Source: Curvibacter soli (GTDB taxonomy: Bacteria > Pseudomonadota > Gammaproteobacteria > Burkholderiales > Burkholderiaceae_C). Taken from it: 64,000 nucleotides of DNA. The position numbers and the translations under genes were made by a program. The notes beneath the pieces were generated by a model. That model was not told where the DNA came from. It saw nothing but the letters and a program-made list of their open reading frames with translations, and ran no database searches. The stretch is from NCBI RefSeq assembly GCF_029211125.1, contig NZ_JARGEN010000058.1, positions 62,001 through 126,000 of the forward strand, in the 5' to 3' direction. This document shows positions 55,636 to 63,618 of the stretch, piece by piece. The first letter of the stretch is position 1. Every line of letters starts with the position of its first letter.

Positions 55636-56643
55636 ATGGAACATTCCCTGCCCTTGCCTGCCGCGCGTCGGCACCTGTTGGCGCTGGCCGCGGCCATGCT
55701 GGCCACAGCCCTTGCGGGGCCGGCCGCGCAGGCCCAGGGCGCCGCAGCCTGGCCGGCCAAGCCCATCACGCTCATCGTGCCGTTCCCGCCGGGCGGGCCG
55801 ACCGACCTCGTTGCGCGCGTGCTGGGCCAGCAGCTTTCGGAGCAGTTGGGTCAGCCGGTCATCGTCGATAACCGCCCCGGTGCCAATGGCAACATCGGCA
55901 ATGGCATGGTGGCCAAGGCTGCGCCCGACGGCTACACCGTGCTCTACAACACCTCGTCGATCGCGCTGAGCCCGGCGCTCTACAAGCACATGACCTACGA
56001 CGTGCAGCGCGATCTCGCGCCGGTGGCGCTCACGGCCGTGGTGCCGCTGGCGCTGGTGGTCCATCCCTCGGTGCCTGCCAGCAACGTCAAGGAGTTCATC
56101 GCCTATGCCAAGGCGCAGGGCGGCAAGCTGTCCTACGGGTCGGCCGGCAACGGCAATGTGACCCATCTCACCGCCTTCCAGTTCGTGCGCAATGCAGGGA
56201 TCGACGCCGTGCACGTGCCCTACCGCGGCAGCGCGCCGGCCGACGTGGACCTGGTCGCCGGCCAGATCAGCTTCCTGACCGACACCATCAACTCGGTCGC
56301 GCCGTTCGTGCGCGACAAACGCCTGAAGATCCTCGCCGTCACGACGGCCAAGCGCATCTCGCTGTTCCCCGACGTTCCCACGCTGGCCGAGTCGGGCATG
56401 CCCGGCTTCGAGGCCGGCGCGTGGCAGGGCGTGATGGTGCCCGCGGGCACGCCGCGCCCCATCATCAACCGCCTCAATACCGAGATTCTCAAGGCGCTGA
56501 AGACGCCGGCCGTCCTGGAGAAGCTTGCTTTGCAGGGGGCCGAGCCGCTGTCGTCCACGCCCGATGAATATGGCACCTACCTGAAGGCGGAGCTCGCGCG
56601 CTGGGCTGGCGTCGTGAAGGCCACGGGCGTCACGCTGGAGTGA
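55636..56643 (+). CDS. Tripartite tricarboxylate transporter (Bug) substrate-binding protein
   Basis: A 335-residue periplasmic binding protein: signal peptide ending PAAQAQG (about residue 35), then AWPAKPITLIVPFPPGGPTDLVARVL, the Bug hallmark. TctA/TctB membrane subunits are not in the window; these receptors are often orphans. Start ATG 55636 follows AAAGGAGA. Binds the presumed acid substrate of this operon (inference). Confidence 0.92.
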   Translation: MEHSLPLPAARRHLLALAAAMLATALAGPAAQAQGAAAWPAKPITLIVPFPPGGPTDLVARVLGQQLSEQLGQPVIVDNRPGANGNIGNGMVAKAAPDGYTVLYNTSSIALSPALYKHMTYDVQRDLAPVALTAVVPLALVVHPSVPASNVKEFIAYAKAQGGKLSYGSAGNGNVTHLTAFQFVRNAGIDAVHVPYRGSAPADVDLVAGQISFLTDTINSVAPFVRDKRLKILAVTTAKRISLFPDVPTLAESGMPGFEAGAWQGVMVPAGTPRPIINRLNTEILKALKTPAVLEKLALQGAEPLSSTPDEYGTYLKAELARWAGVVKATGVTLE

Positions 56644-56654
56644 TCGGGGGCCGC

Positions 56655-56973
56655 ACGCGTCGGCCTGCCGTGCAACGGGTCAGGCGACACGACGGCGACC
56701 ACCCGGGCGCCCACGAATGCACCGGCAAAGCCCGCACCAGCAGCGGGCAGCATGGTGCGCCAGCGGATCGTCACGCGCCGGCTGAACTGCCAGGTCGCCA
56801 GGGCGGTGCCCCATATTGAGGCGCTTTTGTTCACGCCGAACAGCGTTGCGGGGTGTGCCTGATGGAAGGTGGCGAACAGCGCGGGGACCAGACAGAGCCA
56901 GACCGCCGCCGCCAACGATGGCGTCGACGAAACCCGCCAGCAGCGAGGCCGGCGCCACGACGAGCAAATCCAT
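56655..56973 (-). pseudogene. TauE/SafE family sulfite exporter remnant, frameshifted and truncated
   Basis: Reads MDLLVVAPASLLAGFVDAIVGGGGL in one frame, then shifts to VPALFATFHQAHPATLFGVNK and SIWGTALATWQFSRRVTIRW, ending LPAAGAGFAGAFVGARVVAV. These are the first third of a TauE/SafE (YfcA-like) membrane protein, and the shift is near the GGGGL stretch. The rest of the gene is missing. Dead remnant between the Bug protein and amt. Confidence 0.75.
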
Positions 56974-56999
56974 GCGCCGATTGTCGCAGGCGCAAGGTG

Positions 57000-57060
57000 C
57001 TACATATTTGATAGCTTATGGCGCAGGTGAATAGGGCGCTGGAGGCCGAAAAGACCAAGA
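57000..57060 (+). repeat. Dispersed Comamonadaceae-type repeat, copy f
   Basis: TTTGATAGCTTATGGCGC then GGGCGCTGGAGGCCGAAAAG. Between the TauE remnant and the amt promoter region. Confidence 0.6.
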
Positions 57061-57187
57061 AAAAGGCACCGGGATCGCCGATGCCTGAAGGAAATGGGGT
57101 GTCTCGTTGCGGACGCCTGAAATTTTGTACTTGTGTTGCAGTCTCCTCGGTTCCCCGCCCCCGCAGGCTGCTGGGCCTGCTGCGAGT

Positions 57188-57221
57188 GGTATGAATTTAT
57201 ACCGATGCGCACTTTTAGTGC
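57188..57221 (+). promoter_or_regulatory. Two dyads upstream of amt (possible NtrC-type sites)
   Basis: GGTAT-GAATTT-ATACC (57188-57203) and GCAC-TTTTA-GTGC (57209-57221). The second has the half-sites of an NtrC box but with a 5- rather than 7-base spacer, so it is a weak candidate. Confidence 0.35.
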
Positions 57222-57259
57222 ATTGGGGATTTCCCACCCCGCTATGGCTTATGTGCCGC

Positions 57260-57275
57260 TGGCATGACTTATGCA
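57260..57275 (+). promoter_or_regulatory. Sigma-54-like promoter of amt
   Basis: TGGCATGACTTATGCA matches the -24/-12 consensus (GG-N10-GC) with two mismatches. It ends 37 bases before the amt ATG. Expected for a nitrogen-controlled ammonium transporter. Confidence 0.65.
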
Positions 57276-57311
57276 GCTATGCCGCATAGGTTAGTAACGA
57301 ACGGGAACAAC

Positions 57312-58673
57312 ATGCGGTTAGGACTTCGCAAGGCCCTTCTGGCAGCCGGATCCTGGGGCCTCCACACCCTCGTTTGGGCGCAGACGGAGGCTTCCGCCCA
57401 GGCTCCCGCAGTCGCCGCCGCCGTCGCACCCAGTCAGCCTGCCCTGGTGCTGCAGTCGGGCATCAATGGCGCCGACACGGCGTGGATGATCGTCGCCACG
57501 GCGCTCGTGCTGCTGATGACCGTGCCCGGCTTGGCATTGTTCTATGCCGGCATGGTGCGGCGCAAGAACGTGCTCAATACGATGGCCTGCGTGCTGGCCG
57601 TCACCACACTCGTGACCATCCTCTGGTACGCCGTCGGCTACTCGTGGGCCTTCACGCCTGGCAACGGCTGGATCGGCGGCGGCCAGCGCCTGTGGTTCAG
57701 CGGGCTCGACTACATGAAGGACGCGGGCAAGGTCGCGGTGAGCCATGTCGCGCCCAACATCCCTGAATCGGTCTATTCGATGTTCCAACTGACCTTCGCG
57801 ATCATCACGCCCGCGCTCATCGCTGGCGCGTTCGTGGAGCGCATGCGCTTTGCCGCCATGCTCTGGTTCATTGGACTGTGGTCGCTGTTCGTCTATGCGC
57901 CGGTGGCCCACTGGGTCTGGGAGCCGGGCGGCTGGCTGGCGCAGATGGGCGCGCTCGACTTCGCGGGCGGCTCGGTCGTGCACATCAACGCCGGCATCGC
58001 CGGGCTGGTCTGCGCCTACGTGCTCGGCCCGCGCAAGGGCTACGGGCGCGAGCCGTTCGAGCCGTTCAACCTCGGCTTCACCATGACCGGCGCCTCGCTG
58101 CTGTGGGTAGGCTGGTTCGGCTTCAACGCCGGCTCCGCCGTTGCCGCCGATGGCCGCGCCGGGCTGGCGATGGCCGTCACGCACATCGCGGCGGCGGCGG
58201 CATCCCTCTCGTGGATGTTCGGCGAATGGGTCATGCGCCGTCGCCCGTCGCTGCTCGGCATGAGTTCGGGCGTGGTGGCCGGGCTCGTCGCCATCACGCC
58301 GGCCTCGGGCTTCGTGTCGCCGCGCGCCGCGCTGGTCATCGGCATCGTCGCCGGGCTGGCCTGCTACTGGGGTGCCACCGGGCTCAAGCGCCTGCTGCGC
58401 GCCGACGATTCGCTCGACGTGTTTGGCGTGCACGGCATCGGCGGCATCGTCGGCTGCATACTCACCGGCGTGTTCGCGAGCAAGGACATTTCGGGCGCCG
58501 AGGGGCATGTCCTCGTCCAGATCGTCGATGCCGGCGCGGTGCTCATCTACAGCGGCGTCGGCACCGCCGTGCTGCTTTGGGTAACGAAGCTGCTCGTGGG
58601 CCTGCGCGTGGACGAGGATTCCGAGCTCAATGGCCTGGACATCTCCCAGCACCGCGAGCGCCTGGGCGGCTGA
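57312..58673 (+). CDS. amt: Ammonium transporter
   Basis: A 453-residue channel with a cleavable signal-like leader (about 1-30) and eleven helices. Conserved features: GADTAWMIVATALVLLMTVPGLALFYAGMVRRKN, DFAGGSVVHINAGIAGLV (first pore His region), and VHGIGGIVGCI (second His). The start is at 57312; the upstream part of the open frame has no family match. No glnK or PII gene lies next to it, unlike many bacteria. Confidence 0.92.
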   Translation: MRLGLRKALLAAGSWGLHTLVWAQTEASAQAPAVAAAVAPSQPALVLQSGINGADTAWMIVATALVLLMTVPGLALFYAGMVRRKNVLNTMACVLAVTTLVTILWYAVGYSWAFTPGNGWIGGGQRLWFSGLDYMKDAGKVAVSHVAPNIPESVYSMFQLTFAIITPALIAGAFVERMRFAAMLWFIGLWSLFVYAPVAHWVWEPGGWLAQMGALDFAGGSVVHINAGIAGLVCAYVLGPRKGYGREPFEPFNLGFTMTGASLLWVGWFGFNAGSAVAADGRAGLAMAVTHIAAAAASLSWMFGEWVMRRRPSLLGMSSGVVAGLVAITPASGFVSPRAALVIGIVAGLACYWGATGLKRLLRADDSLDVFGVHGIGGIVGCILTGVFASKDISGAEGHVLVQIVDAGAVLIYSGVGTAVLLWVTKLLVGLRVDEDSELNGLDISQHRERLGG

Positions 58674-58779
58674 GAGTTGAATGCCGGGGCGTCGCCTGCC
58701 GTACAACGACTACCTGCATGGAAACGGCACGCGCCCTGGGTTCGGTTTTTGCATCTCGCGCACAAGGGGCTAGACAACC

Positions 58780-59199
58780 ATGACCGACAGTGACCGCCTC
58801 GCCATTGCGGCGCACCTGCACGTGCTGCTGCGCCGCAAGACCGGACGGGTGACCGACACCGAGTGGATGGCCGCCAATGGCGAATACGCCGCCGAGGTCG
58901 TGCGCTTCTCACGCGCCAAGGCGGCGGAAGACAACCTTCCCGAGCTGGCCGAATGGGCAGCCAAGCTGGAGCAGGTCATGGCCGAGCCGCGCGCCGCGCG
59001 CCGTGCCCCGCTGCTGCAGGAAGCCGCAGCCGTCTTGCACAACGCGCGTCCGGCGGGGGGCGCATCGCCATCGGCAGGCGAGCCAGGCCACAGCAGCTTC
59101 GGCCATTCGGTGTCGGGCGGCGACTCCACCTTCGGCAGCCAGGCCGACGCGGCCAAGCGCGATCCCAATTCGCCGCGCTACGTCGGCGGCCTGCGCTGA
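58780..59199 (+). CDS. Conserved small protein, function unknown
   Basis: A 139-residue hydrophilic protein with an acidic/Ala-rich helical part (about 1-90; TDTEWMAANGEYAAEVVRFSR) and a Gly/Ser-rich tail (GDSTFGSQADAAKRDPNSPRYVGGLR). No signal or membrane segment. A typical Burkholderiales hypothetical protein. Probably real because codon use matches neighbours and the start has an upstream gap of its own. Confidence 0.65.
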   Translation: MTDSDRLAIAAHLHVLLRRKTGRVTDTEWMAANGEYAAEVVRFSRAKAAEDNLPELAEWAAKLEQVMAEPRAARRAPLLQEAAAVLHNARPAGGASPSAGEPGHSSFGHSVSGGDSTFGSQADAAKRDPNSPRYVGGLR

Positions 59200-59350
59200 G
59201 CCCCGGCGCCGGCAGCGTGAGCAAGGCCGGGCCGCCGCCCGGGATGCGGCGCAGCGCGAGGTCGTCCGGCCCCTGTCCCCGCACGGCGGCCAACTGGGCC
59301 TGGCCTGCGCGGCGGGGCGGCAATGGAGGGGGCTGTATCCTGCGAGCTTC

Positions 59351-60601
59351 ATGAACCAGCTCCAACTCTTCCTGCCCTGCGCCGCCGGCGTCGAGGACTA
59401 TCTGGCCGACGAGGCCCACGCGATCACCGGCCTGGCCGGCGGCGACCTGCTCGTGGGCCGCGGCGGCGTACTGCTCAGCGCATCGTGGCGCGACGCGCTG
59501 CTGCTCAACCTGCACAGCCGGCTGGCGCAGCGCGTGCTGGTGCAGCTCTCGCACACGCCCTACCGCGCCGAGTCCGACCTGTACGAGGCCGCCAGCGCCG
59601 TGGCGTGGGAAATCTGGTTCACCCCGCGCCAGACCTTCAAGATCGAGATCACCGCCCAGCACAGCCCCCTCAAGAGCCTGAACTTCGCCGCGCTGAAGGT
59701 GAAGGATGCCGTGGCCGACCGCTTCCGCCACAAGGCCGGCGAGCGCCCCAGCGTGGAGACGCGCTGGCCCGACGTGCGCATTCACGCGCACCTCACGCAC
59801 GACCACGCCACGCTCTACATCGACACCTCGGGCGAGCCGCTGTTCAAGCGCGGCTGGCGCGAGGACAAGGGCGACGCCCCGCTCAAGGAAACCCTGGCCG
59901 CCGCGATGATCGCCGCCAGCGGGTGGGACCCTCATGGCGACGAGCCCGTGCCGCTCTACGACCCCTGCTGCGGCAGCGGCACCATCGCCATCGAGGCCGC
60001 GCAGATCGCCTGCCGCATCGCCCCCGGCGCGCTGCGGCGTTTCGGCTTCGAGAAGCTGCTGCCGTTCCAGCCGCATGTCTGGTCCGCTATCAAAAGCGAA
60101 GCTGCTGCCGCAGTATCCAAAAGCGCCGCAGCCATTTTTGGCAGTGACGTGGCGCACCGCATGGTCGATTTCGCGCAGCGCAATGCCGAGCGCGCGGGCG
60201 TGGCCCAGGCCGTCGAATTCCGCGGCGGCGACGCGCTGCAGCGCATGCCGCCCGCGCCGCGCGGGGTGATGCTGCTCAACCCGCCGTATGGCGAGCGCAT
60301 CGACGCCTCCGGTATCGCCGGGGCGCGGCGCATGGGCGAGCGCGCTCAGGCCGGCGGCGCGGCTGGCGCGGGCCGCGAAACCGCGCAGACCGGCGAGGAG
60401 GGCGGCGAATTCTTCAGCCGCCTGGCCGCGCACTGGAAGAACCACTACGCCGGCTGGACCGCCTGGGTGCTCACGCCCGACATGAAGCTGCCCACCCGCA
60501 TGCGGCTGAAGGAGTCGCGCCGCGTGCCGATGTGGAACGGGCCCATCGAATGCCGGCTGTTTCGCTTCGACATGCTCGCGGGGTCGGCGCGTGAGCACTG
60601 A
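59351..60601 (+). CDS. THUMP-domain rRNA methyltransferase (RlmL/RlmK-like N-terminal half)
   Basis: A 416-residue RNA N2-guanine methyltransferase of the UPF0020 type. N-terminal ferredoxin-like and THUMP parts (about 1-160), SAM-binding DPCCGSGTIAIEA (about 205-217) and catalytic NPPYGERI (about 315-322). Bases 60087-60146, coding SAIKSEAAAAVSKSAAAIFG, match the dispersed repeat and have unusual AT-rich codons, so this surface loop may derive from it. Stop overlaps the next gene. Confidence 0.88.
   Translation: MNQLQLFLPCAAGVEDYLADEAHAITGLAGGDLLVGRGGVLLSASWRDALLLNLHSRLAQRVLVQLSHTPYRAESDLYEAASAVAWEIWFTPRQTFKIEITAQHSPLKSLNFAALKVKDAVADRFRHKAGERPSVETRWPDVRIHAHLTHDHATLYIDTSGEPLFKRGWREDKGDAPLKETLAAAMIAASGWDPHGDEPVPLYDPCCGSGTIAIEAAQIACRIAPGALRRFGFEKLLPFQPHVWSAIKSEAAAAVSKSAAAIFGSDVAHRMVDFAQRNAERAGVAQAVEFRGGDALQRMPPAPRGVMLLNPPYGERIDASGIAGARRMGERAQAGGAAGAGRETAQTGEEGGEFFSRLAAHWKNHYAGWTAWVLTPDMKLPTRMRLKESRRVPMWNGPIECRLFRFDMLAGSAREH
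60087..60146 (+). repeat. Repeat-like sequence inside the methyltransferase gene
   Basis: GCTATCAAAAGCGAAGCTGC, then TATCCAAAAGCGCCGCAGCC and ATTTTTGG. It follows the order of motifs of the dispersed repeat seen in intergenic copies a to f. Reading frame is maintained. Confidence 0.5.
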
Positions 60602-61022
60602 GCCGGCGGACCGGGCGCTGGCCGTCATCGACACCAACATCGTCCTCGACCTGTTCGTCTTTGCCGATGCCGCCGCGCAGCCGCTGCGCACGGGGCTGGC
60701 CGCGGGCGCGCTGGAGTGGATCGCCACCGCCGCCATGCGCGACGAGCTGGCGCGCGTGCTGGGCTATGCGCAGATCGCGCCGCGGCTGGCCTTCCACGGC
60801 CTGCAGGCCGCTGGCGTGCTGGCCGCGTTCGACGCCCAGGCGCGCATCGTGACGCCCGCGCCCAAGGCGCCCGTCACCTGCAGCGACCCGGACGACCAGC
60901 ACTTCATCGACCTGGCCGTGGCCCACGGCGCGCGGCTGTTCAGCAAGGACCGCGCCGTGCTCTGCATGCGCCGCCGCCTGTTGGCGCTCGGCGTGCTGGC
61001 CATGCCGGCGCCGGGGGGCTGA
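60591..61022 (+). CDS. PIN-domain putative RNase (GTG start)
   Basis: A 143-residue PIN-fold protein, first acidic residue in VIDTNIVLDLFVF, later acidic residues in TAAMRDELARVLG and SDPDDQHFIDLAV. PIN proteins are metal-dependent RNases, often toxins, but no antitoxin gene precedes it. The GTG at 60591 overlaps the methyltransferase stop by 11 bases, so it is translated with it. A housekeeping RNase role is equally possible. Confidence 0.8.
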   Translation: MSTEPADRALAVIDTNIVLDLFVFADAAAQPLRTGLAAGALEWIATAAMRDELARVLGYAQIAPRLAFHGLQAAGVLAAFDAQARIVTPAPKAPVTCSDPDDQHFIDLAVAHGARLFSKDRAVLCMRRRLLALGVLAMPAPGG

Positions 61023-61074
61023 ACAGTTGGCGCTCGGCGGGCGCCCCTTTGGCGCGCCGGTCCGGCGGCCGGCG

Positions 61075-61887
61075 TCAGGGTGCCAGGAACCGCGCCGCCG
61101 CGCGCAGACACTGCGTGTCGCGGCCCCAGACCCGGCCCGCGGGCAGGTGGCGCATCCAGGCCAGGCGCCGGACCGTGTCGCGCAGCGCGGCGCGCACGGG
61201 CGCGCTGGCATGGGCCTGCAGCACGGCGTGCCACTGCGGCCGTGCCGACGCGGTGGCGCCGTGCGTCTGCAGCAGCAGCGCGGTGGAATGCACGTAGCAC
61301 AGCCAGTCGCGCGCCTGGCACTCGGTCAGCGACAGCGTGGCGCCGGGGTCGTCCTCGAAGTCCAGATAGGCGATGGCGCCGTCGGCGCAGCGTACGAGGT
61401 TGCGCGCGAACGCCTGGCTCAGATAGGTGCCGCGCGCATGCACGAGGGCAATGCCCTCCAGCCCCTGGCGCCATAGCGCCACGGCCTCGGTGGATTGGAC
61501 GGGCAGCAATGTCTCGATCTCGCGCGCCAGCATGCGCGTGGGCCGCGCGGGGTCGCTGCCCACGTCGGCCAGCAGCAGCGCGTCACCCTGCGCGGCCAGC
61601 ACCGCCGGCACGCGCAGGCCCAGCGCGGCCAGTTCGCGCAGGCGGCGGGCCTCCTGGGCGATGGCCGCTGCACCGCCGGGGTTCGTCACGGGCTGCAGCA
61701 CGTCTAGGCGCAGCAGGCGGGCGATCAGCCCCAGCAGCGCGTAGCGCCACGGCGGGGTGATGGGCGGCGCCTTTTTCAGCCACACGGTCTGGCCGTCGAG
61801 CGGGTAGCTCGCCACCGCCTTGGCCTGGGCGGGCAGCGCCGCGCGCAGAAAGCTGGCGCAGCGCTGCGCCCCCGGCATGGCCGTCAT
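61075..61887 (-). CDS. Kinase-like protein (lipopolysaccharide kinase/BUD32-like fold)
   Basis: A 270-residue protein resembling bacterial serine/threonine or Kdo-kinase-like enzymes: VWLKKA (likely VAIK-type lysine), ALVHARGTYLSQAFARNLV (HGDLxxxN-like catalytic loop in degenerate form, H-x-R-G-T-Y) and YLDFEDDPG (DFG-like). Start ATG 61887 overlaps the next gene upstream by four bases; ATG 61878 is another option. The substrate is unknown. Confidence 0.7.
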   Translation of the reverse strand: MTAMPGAQRCASFLRAALPAQAKAVASYPLDGQTVWLKKAPPITPPWRYALLGLIARLLRLDVLQPVTNPGGAAAIAQEARRLRELAALGLRVPAVLAAQGDALLLADVGSDPARPTRMLAREIETLLPVQSTEAVALWRQGLEGIALVHARGTYLSQAFARNLVRCADGAIAYLDFEDDPGATLSLTECQARDWLCYVHSTALLLQTHGATASARPQWHAVLQAHASAPVRAALRDTVRRLAWMRHLPAGRVWGRDTQCLRAAARFLAP

Positions 61888-63521
61888 GCGGTGGCGGCAG
61901 CCGCTACCGAGGCGCGGAAGTCGTGCGCGTTTGCCAGCGGCCAGTACATGCGGAACACGTTGTGCTGGGCGTCCAGCGGGCCCAGCAGCGCTGCGGGCTC
62001 CACGCGCATGATCAGGTTGGAGAGCAGGCGCACCTCGGTGTCGCTGATGCGGCGCACGATGTGGTGGGCCGTGATGTCCTGCGGGTGGCGCAGCCCGGCG
62101 GCCTGCACCAGCTCCTGCAGGGCGTGCAGCGTACTGGCGTGGAACTGCGCCACGCGCTCGGCCTTGTCGGGCACCACCAGGGCTTTCTGGCGCAGCGGAT
62201 CCTGCGTGGCCACGCCGGTAGGGCAGTGGCCCGTGTGGCAGTTTTGCGCCTGGATGCAGCCCAGCGCCATCATGTAGCCGCGCGCCGCGTTGCACCAGTC
62301 GGCGCCCAGCGCCATCATGTGCGCGATGTCGAAGGCCGAGGTCACCTTGCCCGCGCAGCCGATGCGGATGCGCTCGCGCAGGTTCACGCCGATCAGCGTG
62401 TTGTGGACCAGCAGCAGCCCTTCCTGCAGCGGCGAGCCCACGTGGTCGCTGAACTCCACCGGCGCCGCGCCCGTGCCGCCCTCGGCGCCGTCCACCACGA
62501 TGAAGTCGGGCGTGATGCCCGTCTCCAGCATGGCCTTGACGATGGCGAACCACTCCCATGGGTGGCCGATGCAGAGCTTGATGCCCGTGGGCTTGCCGCC
62601 CGAGAGGCTGCGCAGCCTCTCGATGAAATGCATCATGCCCACTGGCGTGTCGAAGGCGCTGTGGGCCGCGGGCGAGATGCAGTCCACGCCCACGGGCACG
62701 CCGCGCGCGGCGGCGATCTCGGGCGTGACCTTGGCCCCCGGCAGCACGCCGCCGTGGCCGGGCTTGGCGCCCTGGCTGAGCTTGAGCTCGATCAGCTTGA
62801 CCTGCGGGTCGCGTGCGTTGGCGACGAACTTTTCCTCGCTGAACGTGCCGTCGCCGTTGCGGCAGCCGAAGTAGCCCGAGGCCACCTGCCACACCAGGTC
62901 GCCGCCGAACACGCGGTGGTGGGTGGAGATCGAGCCCTCGCCCGTGTCGTGCATGAAGCCGCCGAGCTTGGCGCCGCGGTTGAGCGCCATGATGGCGTTG
63001 GCCGACAGCGCGCCGAAGCTCATGGCCGAGATGTTGAACACGCTGGCGCTGTAGGGCTGGGCGCGGTCGGGCCCGATGGTGACGCGGAAGTCGTGCGAGT
63101 CGAGCCTGGTGGGCGCCATCGAGTGGTTGATCCACTCGTAGCCGACCGCGCCCACGTCGAGCAGCGTGCCCAGCGGGCGGTTGTCGGGCTCGGACTTGGC
63201 GCGCTGGTACACCAGCGTGCGCTGCGCGCGCGAGAACGGCGCGGCCTCGCGGTCGCTCTCGATGAAGTACTGGCGGATCTCGGGGCGGATGAACTCCAGC
63301 GCGAAGCGCAGGTGGCCGATGATGGGGTAGTTGCGCAGGATCGCGTGGCGCTGCTGCAGCAGGTCGTACACGCCCAGCGCCACCAGCGCCGCGGCCACGA
63401 CGAACAACGCCAGCCCCCGGCCGAACGCCACCAGGGAGAACAGCGACAGCAGCAGCGCGAACGCGCACAGGCCCAGGGCCGTGTAGCGCACCGGGTAGAG
63501 GGTATTGAGGCGGCCTATCAT
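61884..63521 (-). CDS. FMN-binding glutamate synthase-like protein
   Basis: A 545-residue protein with two N-terminal membrane helices (about 12-30, 32-50) followed by a Glu_synthase FMN-binding barrel: TIGPDRAQPYSASVFNISAMSFGALS, GGVLPGAKVTPEIAAARGV, DGAEGGTGAAPVEFSDHVG, and Cys-rich CIQAQNCHTGHCPTGVATQD. It lacks the glutaminase half of GltB. It may oxidise a small substrate at the membrane. Separate from gltBD. Confidence 0.88.
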   Translation of the reverse strand: MIGRLNTLYPVRYTALGLCAFALLLSLFSLVAFGRGLALFVVAAALVALGVYDLLQQRHAILRNYPIIGHLRFALEFIRPEIRQYFIESDREAAPFSRAQRTLVYQRAKSEPDNRPLGTLLDVGAVGYEWINHSMAPTRLDSHDFRVTIGPDRAQPYSASVFNISAMSFGALSANAIMALNRGAKLGGFMHDTGEGSISTHHRVFGGDLVWQVASGYFGCRNGDGTFSEEKFVANARDPQVKLIELKLSQGAKPGHGGVLPGAKVTPEIAAARGVPVGVDCISPAAHSAFDTPVGMMHFIERLRSLSGGKPTGIKLCIGHPWEWFAIVKAMLETGITPDFIVVDGAEGGTGAAPVEFSDHVGSPLQEGLLLVHNTLIGVNLRERIRIGCAGKVTSAFDIAHMMALGADWCNAARGYMMALGCIQAQNCHTGHCPTGVATQDPLRQKALVVPDKAERVAQFHASTLHALQELVQAAGLRHPQDITAHHIVRRISDTEVRLLSNLIMRVEPAALLGPLDAQHNVFRMYWPLANAHDFRASVAAAATA

Positions 63522-63618
63522 CAGGGGATACTCTTTTCTTGTCGTGGCGGTCGTGGACGGCGGCCATGATAAAGACTAAAGACAACCGCCGTTTCCCCCA
63601 CGCCAGAGCCCCCGCACC

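Noticed and set aside
61075-63585. A single long minus-strand protein covering the kinase-like and glutamate-synthase-like genes
   Set aside because: The glutamate-synthase-like gene lies in another frame with its own start at 63521 and stop at 61884; the long frame has real protein only after 61887.
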